Under the pieces are notes generated by a model that saw nothing but the letters and a program-made list of their open reading frames with translations, was not told the origin of the DNA and searched no databases. DNA of 35,646 nt. Origin: an uncultured Clostridia bacterium. Its GTDB lineage: Bacteria > Bacillota > Clostridia > Christensenellales > Aristaeellaceae. The position numbers and the translations under genes were made by a program. This document shows, piece by piece, positions 22,858 to 31,713 of this stretch; within the stretch, counting starts at the first letter, position 1, and each line of letters opens with the position of its first letter. Location of the stretch: positions 1 through 35,646 of the forward strand of contig CAMVEB010000039.1 in assembly GCA_947166385.1 (NCBI GenBank). The letters are read 5' to 3'.

Positions 22858-22886
22858 TTGAGTTTTCCGGAACCGGGTGATACGAT
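22858..22886 (+). promoter_or_regulatory. Promoter of recA
   Basis: TTGAGT (22858-22863), 17-nt spacer, TACGAT (22881-22886). I see no Gram-positive LexA box (CGAAC-N4-GTTCG) between here and the start codon. Confidence 0.6.
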
Positions 22887-22949
22887 ACTTCCACAGGAAT
22901 ATCCCTGATACGTGCGACCTGATATGTGCGAGATGAAAGGATGAGTGGA

Positions 22950-24092
22950 ATGGCAGCGAAGAAAGCGGTAAAAGCGGAGAAGGAGAATCAGGGGGCAACC
23001 TTGCAGGAGGAAAAGCTGAAGGCGCTGGAGCACGCGCTGGCGGATCTGGATAAGCAGTACGGCAAAGGCGCCGTGATCAAGCTGGGGGGCGACGCGATCG
23101 GGAAGGATATCCCCGTGATCCCGACCGGCTGTCTGACGCTGGATGCCGCCCTGGGTATCGGGGGGATCCCGCGGGGCCGGATTGTGGAGATTTACGGGCC
23201 CGAGTCTTCCGGGAAGACGACGGTGGCCCTGCATGTCGTCGCCCAGGCGCAGAAGGCGGGCGGCATTGCCGCCTTTATCGACGCGGAGCACGCGCTCGAT
23301 CCGTTGTACGCGAAAAAGCTCGGCGTGAATATTGATGAGCTTTATGTTTCCCAGCCGGATACCGGCGAGCAGGCCCTGGAGATTGCCGAGGCCCTGGTGC
23401 GCAGCGGCGCGTTGGATGTGGTGGTGATCGACTCGGTGGCCGCTCTCGTCCCGAAGGCGGAGATTGACGGGGAGATGGGGGATTCCTTTGTGGGCCTCCA
23501 GGCCCGGCTCATGAGCCAGGCCCTCCGCAAGCTGACCGGCATTATCAATAAGACCGGCTGCGTCGCGATCTTTATCAACCAGCTGCGGGAGAAGGTCGGC
23601 GTCATGTACGGCAATCCGGAGACGACGCCCGGCGGCCGCGCCCTGAAGTTCTACGCCTCCGTGCGCCTGGATGTGCGCAAGGGCGAAGCGCTGAAGAACG
23701 GGTCCGAGGTCATCGGCAACCGCACCAAGGTCAAAGTGGTGAAGAATAAGGTCGCTCCGCCCTTCCGGATCGCGGAGTTCGATATCATTTACGGCGAGGG
23801 CATCAGCACGGAGGGGACGATCCTGGATCTCGCGGTGGAAAAGGAGATCATCCGCAAGAGCGGCGCCTTCTTCTCCTATCAGGAGCAGCGCCTTGCCCAG
23901 GGCCGGGATAACGCCCGTCTTTATCTGAAGAGCCATCCCGAGCTTACCGCGGAGATTGAGGGCAAGCTCCGGGCGGAGCTCTTCGCCCCGAAGGAGATCA
24001 CCGAGGAGGAGCAGTCCGCCCTCGCCGCCCAGTCCCGGGAGGAAGAGGATGACATGGCCCTCCTGGAGGAAGATCTGGATGATAACGAATAA
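22950..24092 (+). CDS. recA: Recombinase A
   Basis: 380-aa RecA, the strand-exchange recombinase of homologous recombination and SOS coprotease. Walker A GPESSGKT is at 83-90, the core DAEHALDP at 111-118, Walker [13 protein letters not shown] at about 157-168, then [10 protein letters not shown] and the [21 protein letters not shown] loop L2 region with [19 protein letters not shown]. The C terminus is acidic as usual ([15 protein letters not shown]). I take the ATG at 22950 since AAGGA is 10 nt upstream; the ATG at 22941 abuts that site. It follows the methyltransferase gene but has its own promoter. Its end is marked by the hairpin that is also the CIRCE element of htpG. Confidence 0.97.
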   Translation: MAAKKAVKAEKENQGATLQEEKLKALEHALADLDKQYGKGAVIKLGGDAIGKDIPVIPTGCLTLDAALGIGGIPRGRIVEIYGPESSGKTTVALHVVAQAQKAGGIAAFIDAEHALDPLYAKKLGVNIDELYVSQPDTGEQALEIAEALVRSGALDVVVIDSVAALVPKAEIDGEMGDSFVGLQARLMSQALRKLTGIINKTGCVAIFINQLREKVGVMYGNPETTPGGRALKFYASVRLDVRKGEALKNGSEVIGNRTKVKVVKNKVAPPFRIAEFDIIYGEGISTEGTILDLAVEKEIIRKSGAFFSYQEQRLAQGRDNARLYLKSHPELTAEIEGKLRAELFAPKEITEEEQSALAAQSREEEDDMALLEEDLDDNE

Positions 24093-24111
24093 GGGCCCCC
24101 GGCGCCCTTTG

Positions 24112-24145
24112 TTAGCACTCGCATTGAGCGAGTGCTAATTTTTAC
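24112..24145 (+). promoter_or_regulatory. CIRCE operator (HrcA site), also a terminator for recA
   Basis: TTAGCACTC-N9-GAGTGCTAA, a perfect CIRCE (24112-24138), sits 7 nt upstream of the htpG -35 box. The inner bases extend the pairing, giving an 11-bp stem with a 5-nt loop followed by TTTTTA, so the same bases can terminate recA transcription. Confidence 0.92.
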
Positions 24146-24174
24146 TTGCTTTTGGCATATCCGGGTGTTACAAT
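24146..24174 (+). promoter_or_regulatory. Promoter of htpG
   Basis: TTGCTT (24146-24151), 17-nt spacer, TACAAT (24169-24174), directly downstream of CIRCE. Confidence 0.7.
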
Positions 24175-24234
24175 AGGGGCGTAAACATATGCAGAAGCCC
24201 GCGCACCCGCGGGATGCAAAGGAGTATCAGAGCA

Positions 24235-26136
24235 ATGGCAATCCAGAATGAAAAAGGTTCCGTATCCATCGATGCGCAAAATATCATGCCGGTCATCAAG
24301 CGCTGGCTGTATTCCGATAAGGATATCTTTCTGCGCGAGGCGGTGTCCAACGCGTGCGACGCGATCACCAAGTTCCGCATGCTGCATCCTGACAGCGGGG
24401 AGGAGATGAAGGTCACCGTCGCGGTGGATAAGGAGAAGAAGACCATCCGCATCTCCGATACCGGTATCGGGATGACGGAGGAGGAAGTGAAAAAGTATAT
24501 CAACCAGGTGGCTTTCTCCGGCGCCAGCGAGTTTATGAAGCAGTTTGAGGATAAGCCGGAGGAGAAGGCCGATATCATCGGGCATTTCGGCCTGGGGTTC
24601 TATTCGGTCTTTATGGTCAGCAGCCTGGTGGAGATCGAGACGCTCTCCTGCGCGGAAGGCGCCGAGGCGGTGCACTGGGTCTCGGAGGACGGGATGGGTT
24701 TTGAGATTTCCGCCGGTTCCCGCCCGCAGCACGGCACGGACATCATCCTCCATATCACGGAGGAGGATAAGGAATTCCTGGAGACCTGGAAGGCCCGCGA
24801 GGTGCTGAACCGCTACTGCGGCTATATGGCGTACCCGGTTTTCCTGGAGGATGTCAACGCCAAGCCCGTAGAGAAGGAAGTTCCCGTCGGCGATGAGAAG
24901 AATGAGGACGGCACCCCGAAGACCGAGAAGGTCATGGAGCTCCCCAAGCCCCAGCAGATCAACGATACCGCTCCACTCTGGCTGAAGAAGCCCTCCGACT
25001 GCACCGAGGAGGAATACAAATCCTTCTACCGCAAGGTCTTTATGGATTTTGAGGATCCGCTTTTCTGGATCCATCTGAATGTGGATTATCCTTTCAATCT
25101 GAAGGGCATCCTGTATTTCCCGAAGTTGAAAAACGATTTCGGCACCCACGAGGGGCAGATCAAGCTCTTTGCGGGCCAGGTCTTCGTCGCGGACAATATC
25201 AAGGAAGTCATTCCCGAGTTCCTGATGCTGCTCAAGGGCGTCATTGACTGTCCCGATCTCCCGCTGAATGTGAGCCGCTCCTTCCTGCAGAATGACGGTT
25301 ATGTGAAAAAGATCAGCGCGCATATCACCAAGAAGGTGGCGGACAAGCTGAACAGCCTCATGAACACCGAGCGGGAAACCTATGAGGGCTACTGGGATGA
25401 TATCGCTCCCTTCGTCAAGTACGGCGCCATCAAGGACAGCAAGTTCTATGACATGGTGAAGGGCGCCATCCTGCTGAAGAAGACCGACGGCAAGTACGAT
25501 ACCGTGGAGGAGTACCGCGCCGCGAATTTTGATAAGACGGAGAAGAAGATTTACTATACCAATGATGAGAAGCGCCAGGCCGCTTCCGTCAAGCTGTATA
25601 CCGACCGGGGCATCGAGGTCGCGGTCATGAACACCCTGATCGACGGCAACTTCATGTCCTTCATGGAGTACCAGGGCAGCGAGGATGACCGGGTCACCTT
25701 TGCCCGGGTGGATGCGGATATCGACGGCCTGAAGGAGGAGTCTGAGGAAGGCAAGGATCTGGATGCGGAGAAGCTTCAGTCCCTCTTCCGCGCGGCCCTC
25801 GGCAGGGAGAATCTCGAGGTGAAGCTGGAGTCTCTGGGCGATGCGGGCATGACCGCCATGGTGACCGAGGATGAGCAGATGCGCCGCTATAAGGAAATGA
25901 GCCGTCTCTACGGCCAGGATTTCCCGATCCCGGACAGTTTCACCCTCGTTCTGAACCGCCGCAACGAGACGGTGCAGGCCCTGGCCGCCCGGGATCCGGA
26001 GGATGAGACGACCAAGATGCTCTGCAGCCAGGTCTATGATTTAGCCCGGATGGCGGCCCAGCCCCTGGAGGCCGGGGAGATCACCGCGTTCCTGGAGCGC
26101 AGCCGGAAAATCCTGGGCATGGTCGTGAAGGGATAA
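24235..26136 (+). CDS. htpG: Molecular chaperone HtpG (Hsp90)
   Basis: 633-aa cytosolic ATP-dependent chaperone. The N-terminal GHKL ATPase has the catalytic Glu and metal Asn in FLREAVSNACDA (about 32-43), RISDTGIGMTEEE, the lid ASEFMKQF and GHFGLGFYSVFMV. The middle domain contains GILYFPK and the conserved PLNVSRSFLQND segment with the gamma-phosphate-contacting Arg. The C-terminal dimerisation domain is present and there is no eukaryotic MEEVD tail. AAAGGAG is 10 nt before the ATG. A perfect CIRCE before its promoter puts it in the HrcA heat-shock regulon, unlike Bacillus subtilis htpG, which is HrcA-independent. Convergent with recO, 16 nt apart. Confidence 0.96.
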   Translation: MAIQNEKGSVSIDAQNIMPVIKRWLYSDKDIFLREAVSNACDAITKFRMLHPDSGEEMKVTVAVDKEKKTIRISDTGIGMTEEEVKKYINQVAFSGASEFMKQFEDKPEEKADIIGHFGLGFYSVFMVSSLVEIETLSCAEGAEAVHWVSEDGMGFEISAGSRPQHGTDIILHITEEDKEFLETWKAREVLNRYCGYMAYPVFLEDVNAKPVEKEVPVGDEKNEDGTPKTEKVMELPKPQQINDTAPLWLKKPSDCTEEEYKSFYRKVFMDFEDPLFWIHLNVDYPFNLKGILYFPKLKNDFGTHEGQIKLFAGQVFVADNIKEVIPEFLMLLKGVIDCPDLPLNVSRSFLQNDGYVKKISAHITKKVADKLNSLMNTERETYEGYWDDIAPFVKYGAIKDSKFYDMVKGAILLKKTDGKYDTVEEYRAANFDKTEKKIYYTNDEKRQAASVKLYTDRGIEVAVMNTLIDGNFMSFMEYQGSEDDRVTFARVDADIDGLKEESEEGKDLDAEKLQSLFRAALGRENLEVKLESLGDAGMTAMVTEDEQMRRYKEMSRLYGQDFPIPDSFTLVLNRRNETVQALAARDPEDETTKMLCSQVYDLARMAAQPLEAGEITAFLERSRKILGMVVKG

Positions 26137-26152
26137 CCGCGGGGCAGGGGAT

Positions 26153-26887
26153 TCAGTCTCCTTCCGGCAGCAGGGATGCGCTGCGGATGCGCCGGCCCAG
26201 CCGCTGCTCCACATAGGCGCGGAGCACGGAAAAGGGCGCCTGCGCGTCCGGGGTGTTGACCCAGGAGGCGGACCCGCTCTGCAGGGCTTTCCGCATCCAG
26301 CGGACGTTTTCCGCGGACAGCGGAATCTGTTCCCGGGTCCTCCGGCAGTCCCGGCAGCACAGCCCGCCCTCCGCGGGGTCGAAGAACACGGGCGTCTCTT
26401 CCCCGATGGGTCTGCCACACAGCACGCAGTGGTTCAGCCGGGGCTTGAATCCCTGGCAGACGGAGAAGTGCAGCAGGAACCCGGACAGCAGGGGGCGCCA
26501 TTCCTGGTCGGTGAAGGCCAGCCGTGACAGTGTATGCAGCAGGAGCATGAACAGCTCCTGCTGTTCCTGTTCCGGCTCGGCGGCGGCTTCCGCCAGGCTC
26601 AGCAGGTAGGTCCCGCAGGTCAGCCGGTCATAGCTGGTGCGCAGCGGATAAAAGGTTTCGATCAGGTGCACGGAGGTCACGGTCATGTGCCCCCCGGTTT
26701 CGATCAGCATATAGTCTCCGAGGGCAAACAGCTCCCCGGAGTTCAGGTTGTGGGATTTCGGCTTGCGGCAGTTCCGGATCACCGCTTCGATCCGTCCGCG
26801 GGAGGGGCTCAGCAGCGTGACCATCCGGTCGTTGTCCCGGTAGTTCACATGGCGGAGCACAATCGCGGTATTCTCCGTCTGGATCAT
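26153..26887 (-). CDS. recO: DNA repair protein RecO
   Basis: 244 aa; RecO loads RecA onto SSB-coated DNA in the RecFOR pathway. The N-terminal OB fold is typical (IVLRHVNYRDNDRMVTLLSPSRGRIEAVIRNCRK), followed by the all-helical middle. The C-terminal zinc motif reads CVLCGRP, then GLCCRDC, four cysteines as in Gram-positive RecO. GGGAGG precedes the ATG by 6 nt. Its proximity to recA is suggestive, but the gene usually lies near era/glyS, so its placement here beside htpG is a local rearrangement (inference). Confidence 0.9.
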   Translation of the reverse strand: MIQTENTAIVLRHVNYRDNDRMVTLLSPSRGRIEAVIRNCRKPKSHNLNSGELFALGDYMLIETGGHMTVTSVHLIETFYPLRTSYDRLTCGTYLLSLAEAAAEPEQEQQELFMLLLHTLSRLAFTDQEWRPLLSGFLLHFSVCQGFKPRLNHCVLCGRPIGEETPVFFDPAEGGLCCRDCRRTREQIPLSAENVRWMRKALQSGSASWVNTPDAQAPFSVLRAYVEQRLGRRIRSASLLPEGD

Positions 26888-26919
26888 GATGCACCTCCCG
26901 GTAGTTTCTCCGTCCGGAG

Positions 26920-26948
26920 TTGGCGAAATTCTGCTGCTATGCTATCAT
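26920..26948 (+). promoter_or_regulatory. Promoter of ECF sigma gene
   Basis: TTGGCG (26920-26925), 17-nt spacer, TATCAT (26943-26948). An ECF-type autoregulated promoter may also exist, but I see no AAC-N16-CGTC motif. Confidence 0.5.
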
Positions 26949-27016
26949 AGGACCATACGGAATGCAATAGCGCGCCTTCGGCGCTGAACCATGATCTTGC
27001 AGGGGAGGGAAACCAT

Positions 27017-27613
27017 TTGGACGAGCTTTTGCTCAGGCGGGCCGCCCGCGGGGATCAGCAGGCCTTTGAGCAGCTGATGACCCCGCTGGAGCAGAAAATC
27101 TGGCGGATCTGCTGGCATTATGTCGGGGAAAGGGAGGCGGCGTCAGACTGCGGCCAGGAGGCGATGCTCCGCGTCTGGCGCGGCCTGGATAAATACCGGG
27201 GCGACTGCGCTTTTGAAACCTGGGTCTACCGCGTCGCGGCCAACTGCTGCATGGATTACCTGCGGAAGAAGAAGCGGGACAAAAGCGAATCCATCGAGCC
27301 CCTGCGGGAGCAGGGCTTCGATCCGGCGGATCCGGATCCGGGCACGGAGGAGCGCGTGATCGCAGCCGATGAGCACCGGCGCCTGCGGGAATGCATCGCC
27401 CGCCTGCCGGAGGATCAGCGCGAGGCCCTGGTCCTGACCCAGCTGGAAGGGGTGCCCTACGAGACGGCGGCTGAACAGCTGGGCGTTTCCGAGGGAACGG
27501 TCAAAAGCCGGGTAAATCGGGCCAAGGCCCGGCTGAAGGAATGGATGACGGAACAGCGGGAACTTTTTTCGGAAACCGGCGTCCAAAGAAGTGAAAGGAG
27601 GAATCGGCCGTGA
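27017..27613 (+). CDS. ECF-type RNA polymerase sigma factor (sigma-70 family)
   Basis: 198 aa starting at TTG, with GGGGAGG 8 nt upstream. Region 2 (residues about 1-85) carries FEQLMTPLEQKIWRICWHYVG, DCGQEAMLRVWRGLDKYRGDCAFETWVYRVAANCCMDYLRKKKR; region 4 (about 120-178) carries LPEDQREALVLTQLEGVPYETAAEQLGVSEGTVKSRVNRAKARLK. Region 3 is absent, so it is ECF. The GTG of the next gene overlaps its stop (GTGA, 27610-27613), the classical sigma/anti-sigma arrangement, so its activity is probably held by that membrane protein. Confidence 0.92.
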   Translation: MDELLLRRAARGDQQAFEQLMTPLEQKIWRICWHYVGEREAASDCGQEAMLRVWRGLDKYRGDCAFETWVYRVAANCCMDYLRKKKRDKSESIEPLREQGFDPADPDPGTEERVIAADEHRRLRECIARLPEDQREALVLTQLEGVPYETAAEQLGVSEGTVKSRVNRAKARLKEWMTEQRELFSETGVQRSERRNRP

Positions 27614-28461
27614 AGCAGAACCATCGGGAAACGGATACCGTTTCTGAATTTCTTTCTGCGGAAAACCGGGAGGATCTGGATCTGGACCTGGATCTGGAGC
27701 TGAAGCGGATGGCGGACGAAACCCCGCCTGTTCCGGAGGATTTTCATGCCCGCTGGACGGAACGGATCCGGGCGGAAGCGGCTGCTCAGCAGCCGGCCGC
27801 GCCGGAGGCAGAACCGGCCGCGCCGGAGGCGAAGCCCGCCGCGAAGGAGTCCCGCCGTCAGTGGCGCTATGTGCTCAGCGCCGCGGCTGTGTTTGTCTTC
27901 CTGATCGCGGGCACGCTGCTGACCCGGAATAACCCCCGGGAGGACGGCAGCCGGACGCCGTCCGCCGCGGAGAATCAGGTGAATTCCGAAGTGCGTTCGG
28001 GAGCGGGTTCCCTCGCGTCGAACGCGGCCGCCCCGGCGGAGGATGCCCAGGTTCTGGCGGACCTGATGCAGGAATCGTGGGAAGCGGAGGAAGCCGTAGA
28101 AGCCGAAGAATCGTGGGCAGCCGATGCTGCGGCGCCGGAAGCGCTGGGCGCGGCGCCGGAGGAGGCCCCGACGGCCGTCCCCCGGCCGCAGATGACGTCG
28201 GCCCCGGCCGCGAAGGCGGCCGCCCCGGCGGAGGTCAATGAGGCGCCCCTGTCCCTGGCGGCGGGCGAAGCCCCGGAAACCGAAGCGCCCGCGGAGAAAG
28301 CCGCCCCGGCGGGATACAGCCTGGGGGAGGAAACGGTGTCTTTCATGAAGGATATGGCCGTTTTCGCCTGGAAGGTCCTGCCCTGGGCGATCGGCGCCGC
28401 GGCCCTGGCATTCCTGGTGGCGCTGGTGGACCGCCTGATCCGGGAGAAGTGGAAGAAGTAA
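27610..28461 (+). CDS. Putative membrane anti-sigma factor
   Basis: 283 aa from a GTG that overlaps the sigma gene stop codon, with AAAGGAGG upstream. The N-terminal about 75 aa are cytoplasmic and charged, lacking a clear ZAS zinc motif (no HxxxCxxC). A first membrane helix lies at about 84-103 (VLSAAAVFVFLIAGTLL), then a long, low-complexity Ala/Glu/Pro domain (about 105-250) and a second hydrophobic helix near 256-276, ending with basic residues. The gene order strongly suggests the anti-sigma of the upstream ECF factor. The Ala/Pro/Glu-rich spacer and second helix are unlike common RsiW/RseA anti-sigmas, so the sensing mechanism is unknown. Confidence 0.7.
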   Translation: MKQNHRETDTVSEFLSAENREDLDLDLDLELKRMADETPPVPEDFHARWTERIRAEAAAQQPAAPEAEPAAPEAKPAAKESRRQWRYVLSAAAVFVFLIAGTLLTRNNPREDGSRTPSAAENQVNSEVRSGAGSLASNAAAPAEDAQVLADLMQESWEAEEAVEAEESWAADAAAPEALGAAPEEAPTAVPRPQMTSAPAAKAAAPAEVNEAPLSLAAGEAPETEAPAEKAAPAGYSLGEETVSFMKDMAVFAWKVLPWAIGAAALAFLVALVDRLIREKWKK

Positions 28462-28476
28462 AAAACCGCCGGCGGA

Positions 28477-28506
28477 TTGCCTTTCCGGGATTGTTTGTGG
28501 TATATT
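28477..28506 (+). promoter_or_regulatory. Promoter of beta-galactosidase gene
   Basis: TTGCCT (28477-28482), 18-nt spacer, TATATT (28501-28506). Confidence 0.5.
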
Positions 28507-28544
28507 GGAGCCAGTAAAAAACAATCGGAAAGGTGGACCTGCAG

Positions 28545-31500
28545 ATGTTTGATGAAAACCGCCTGAAGGATCCCGGTTATTTCCGGGAGAACAGGCTGGA
28601 TGCGCATTCGGACCACAGTTATTATCTGTCCGACGCGGAGCAGGCGGCCGGGGAGTCGTCCCTGCGCCTGAGCCTCGACGGGCAGTGGAAGTTTTTCCAT
28701 GCCCTGAATCCCGGCCAGCTGATCCCCGGCTTTGAGCAGCCGGAGTATGACTGCTCCGGCTGGGCGGACATTCCGGTCCCCGCGCATATCCAGATGGAGG
28801 GATACGGCGTCCCGCAGTACTGCAATACCGAGTATCCCTGGAACGCGCAGGCGGAGATCATGCCCGGGGAGCTTCCCCGGCGCTTCAATCCGGTCGCCTG
28901 CTATGTGAAATATTTCCGCCTGCCGGAGGCGATGCGCGGCAGGCGTGTCTTTGTCTCCTTCCAGGGGGCGGAGAGCTGTGTGGCCGTCTGGCTGAACGGC
29001 AAATATATCGGCTTTTCTTCCGACAGTTTCACCCCTCATGATTTTGAGCTCACGGATGCCCTGACCGACGGGGAGAACAAGCTGGCCTGCCGGGTCTACC
29101 GCTGGTGCGCCGGCAGCTGGCTGGAGGATCAGGATTTCCTGCGCTTCTCCGGGCTCTACCGCAGCGTGGTTCTCTACGCCGTGCCCGAGGCCCATGTCTG
29201 GGATCTGCAGGTGCTGGCTGAGCCGGACGCGTCGATGACCGAAGGCCTCCTGCGGTGGAAGGTCCGTGTTTCCGCTCCGGCGGACACGCGCCTGTCCGTC
29301 CGCCTCCTCCGGCAGGGCGAGGTCCTGGCCGAGGCGCTCGGCGAGGTTTCCGGCGATACGGAGGCCGCCGGCACGCTCTCGCTGGATCATCCCCGCCTCT
29401 GGTCGGCGGAGGATCCGTTCCTCTATGATCTGGAGGTCCGCCTTTCCGCTTCCGGCGGCACGGAGGAAATCGTGCCCTGGAAGGTTGGCTTCCGGAAGAT
29501 TGAAATTGTGAACAGCGTCATCCGTGTGAACGGTGTCCGCGTGGTGTTCAAGGGGACCAACCGCCATGATTTCTGCGGCGAAACAGGCCGCGCCGTGACC
29601 GAGGAGAAGATCCGCCGGGACCTGATCCTGATGAAGCGGAATAATATCAACGCCGTACGCACCAGCCATTATCCGAACCACAGCGCCCTCTACCGCCTCT
29701 GTGACGAGCTGGGCCTCTATGTCATTGATGAAAACAATATGGAATCCCACGGCATGTGGGATATGTGGTATCAGGGGCGCATCACGAAGGAGGAGATCTT
29801 CCCCGGCAACCGGGAGGAGTGGGAACCCCTGCTGCTGGACCGCGTCCGTTCCATGGTGGGCCGCGACAGGAACCATCCCTCCGTCCTGATCTGGTCCTGC
29901 GGCAATGAAAGCCTGACCGGCACCGTCATCCTGGCCATGAGCCGCGAGATGAAGCGCCTGGATCCGTCCCGCCCCATCCATTATGAGGGCGACCACCAGG
30001 TGGAAAGCAGCATGCGCATCCGGGAGATTACCGATATCGAGTCGGAGATGTATACCCCCGCGGCCCGGATCCGGGCCTATCTGAAGGAGCACCGCGACAA
30101 GCCCTTCATCCTCTGTGAGTATACCCATTCCATGGGCAATTCCAACGGCGCCATGCATAAGTATACCGAGATGGCGTATGAGGAGGAGCTGTACCAGGGC
30201 GGCTTTATCTGGGATTTTATCGATCAGGCGCTTGTCTCCCGCGGCCGGGACGGGCAGGAAACCCTGCTCTACGGCGGCGACTGGGATGACCGGCCCACCG
30301 ACGGCATCTTCTGCGGCAACGGCATCGTCTTCGCCGACGGCCGGGAAACCCCGAAGCTCCAGGAAGTGAAGTATTGCTATCAGAATATCGTGGTGAAGCC
30401 CTCGGCGGACAGCATGGAGGTTGTCAACCGCCATATGTTCACGCCGACTTCCGCCTTCCGCTGCGAGGCCAGGCTGGAACGGGACGGCCGGCTGGTGCGG
30501 CGCTGCGCCGTGGATACGGATGTTCCCCCGCTGTCTTCCGCGGTGATTCCGCTGCCCTTCGGCGCGCAGTCGGTGCCCGGGGAATACGCGGTCACCGTCC
30601 GTTTCCTCCTGAAGGAGGATACCGCCTGGGCGGATGCCGGTCATGAAATCGCCTTCGGCCAGGGCGTCTGGAAGGTGGAGGGGCAGAAGCCCTGCCAGGC
30701 GGCGAAGCCGGATCTCGGAGTGTATGATTCCCCCTGGAATATCGGCGTTACCGGGGAGTCCTTCTCGGTGATTTTCAACCGCCGCACAGGCCTGTTGGAT
30801 TCCTACCGCTGGGGAGCCCGGGAGCTGCTGAAGGCCCCGCTCGCGCCGAATTTCTGGCGTGCCCCGACCAATAATGATTACGGCAATCAGATGCCCCAGC
30901 GCTATGCCCAGTGGAAGATCGCCTCGCTCTATGCCATGGCCGGGCTGGATCCGGAAACGCGGAAGCGCAACGCCGCGGTCCGCCCCGTCCGGGAGGAGGA
31001 CGGCTCCGTCAGTTTCTCCGTGGTTTATGATCTGCCGACCTCTCCGCGGGCTTCCTGCCTGGTGGAGTACCGCGTGCGCCCCTGCGGCAGGGTGGATGTG
31101 CGCCTGAGCTATGATCCGGTGCCGGCGCTGGGAGATCTGCCGGAGTTCGGCATGATCGCGAAGCTGGACGCGGAGGAGAACCGGGTGCGCTTCTTCGGTC
31201 TCGGCCCGCAGGAAAACTATACGGACCGCCGCTGCGGCGCGCGCCTGGGCCTGTGGGATTACCGGGTGGAGGAAAACATGACGCCCTATCTTCTCCCGCA
31301 GGAGTGCGGCAACCGGACCGGCGTGCGCTGGGCGGAGATCACGGACGCCCGGGGCCATGGCCTGAAGCTCTGGCTGAACGGCGGGGAGTTTTCCGCCCTG
31401 CCCTGGACCCCGCATGAAATCGAGAATGCCGCCCATGGGGAGGAGCTCCCTCCGGTCCACTTTACCGTCCTGAAGATGAGCGCGCGCCAGATGGGCATCG

Positions 31501-31595
31501 GCGGGGATGACAGCTGGGGAGCTCGTACGCATGAGGAATACCTTCTGCCCGTCACGGCGCCGCTGGAGTTCGCGTTCTCCTTCCGGGGAATATAG
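28545..31595 (+). CDS. lacZ: Beta-galactosidase, GH2 (LacZ type)
   Basis: 1016-aa cytoplasmic glycosidase hydrolysing terminal beta-galactosides such as lactose. Five-domain LacZ order: sugar-binding domain (WKFFHALNPG; DIPVPAHIQMEGYGVPQYCNTEYPW), Ig-like domain, TIM barrel with RTSHYPNHSALYRLCDELGLYVIDENNMESHGM, acid/base Glu455 in WSCGNES and nucleophile Glu525 in LCEYTHSMGNSNG, then the C-terminal beta-sandwich (APTNNDYGNQMP; FGLGPQENYTDR). Length matches E. coli LacZ (about 1020). AAAGGTGG precedes the ATG by 8 nt; an in-frame GTG at 28533 overlaps that site. No lactose permease or LacI-type regulator is in view. Confidence 0.94.
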   Translation: MFDENRLKDPGYFRENRLDAHSDHSYYLSDAEQAAGESSLRLSLDGQWKFFHALNPGQLIPGFEQPEYDCSGWADIPVPAHIQMEGYGVPQYCNTEYPWNAQAEIMPGELPRRFNPVACYVKYFRLPEAMRGRRVFVSFQGAESCVAVWLNGKYIGFSSDSFTPHDFELTDALTDGENKLACRVYRWCAGSWLEDQDFLRFSGLYRSVVLYAVPEAHVWDLQVLAEPDASMTEGLLRWKVRVSAPADTRLSVRLLRQGEVLAEALGEVSGDTEAAGTLSLDHPRLWSAEDPFLYDLEVRLSASGGTEEIVPWKVGFRKIEIVNSVIRVNGVRVVFKGTNRHDFCGETGRAVTEEKIRRDLILMKRNNINAVRTSHYPNHSALYRLCDELGLYVIDENNMESHGMWDMWYQGRITKEEIFPGNREEWEPLLLDRVRSMVGRDRNHPSVLIWSCGNESLTGTVILAMSREMKRLDPSRPIHYEGDHQVESSMRIREITDIESEMYTPAARIRAYLKEHRDKPFILCEYTHSMGNSNGAMHKYTEMAYEEELYQGGFIWDFIDQALVSRGRDGQETLLYGGDWDDRPTDGIFCGNGIVFADGRETPKLQEVKYCYQNIVVKPSADSMEVVNRHMFTPTSAFRCEARLERDGRLVRRCAVDTDVPPLSSAVIPLPFGAQSVPGEYAVTVRFLLKEDTAWADAGHEIAFGQGVWKVEGQKPCQAAKPDLGVYDSPWNIGVTGESFSVIFNRRTGLLDSYRWGARELLKAPLAPNFWRAPTNNDYGNQMPQRYAQWKIASLYAMAGLDPETRKRNAAVRPVREEDGSVSFSVVYDLPTSPRASCLVEYRVRPCGRVDVRLSYDPVPALGDLPEFGMIAKLDAEENRVRFFGLGPQENYTDRRCGARLGLWDYRVEENMTPYLLPQECGNRTGVRWAEITDARGHGLKLWLNGGEFSALPWTPHEIENAAHGEELPPVHFTVLKMSARQMGIGGDDSWGARTHEEYLLPVTAPLEFAFSFRGI

Positions 31596-31596
31596 C

Positions 31597-31625
31597 TTGA
31601 CAAAACCATCCAAAGCGAATAAAAT
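31597..31625 (+). promoter_or_regulatory. Promoter of the cyclic-nucleotide unit
   Basis: TTGACA (31597-31602), 17-nt spacer, TAAAAT (31620-31625). It begins 2 nt after the lacZ stop codon. Confidence 0.75.
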
Positions 31626-31713
31626 CGGAACCACAGAAACGGTTGTCACATGGGGCAGGGTTGGCGCGGCCATCCCCGCTGTTCCGGCTATGTAAGGGAG
31701 GAAAAAGGTTTAT

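Noticed and set aside
22864..22949. LexA box before recA
   Set aside because: I looked for CGAAC-N4-GTTCG and close variants and found none; only an imperfect direct repeat (TGATACGTGCG / TGATATGTGCG) is present.
21588..23936. 782-aa open frame on the minus strand
   Set aside because: Antisense across the methyltransferase and recA, both certain genes.
27975..31673. 1232-aa open frame on the minus strand
   Set aside because: It lies antisense to lacZ and the anti-sigma gene, whose products are clearly recognisable; the sequence is His/Arg/Gly-rich and has no family features. It arises from the strong third-position GC bias of the real genes.
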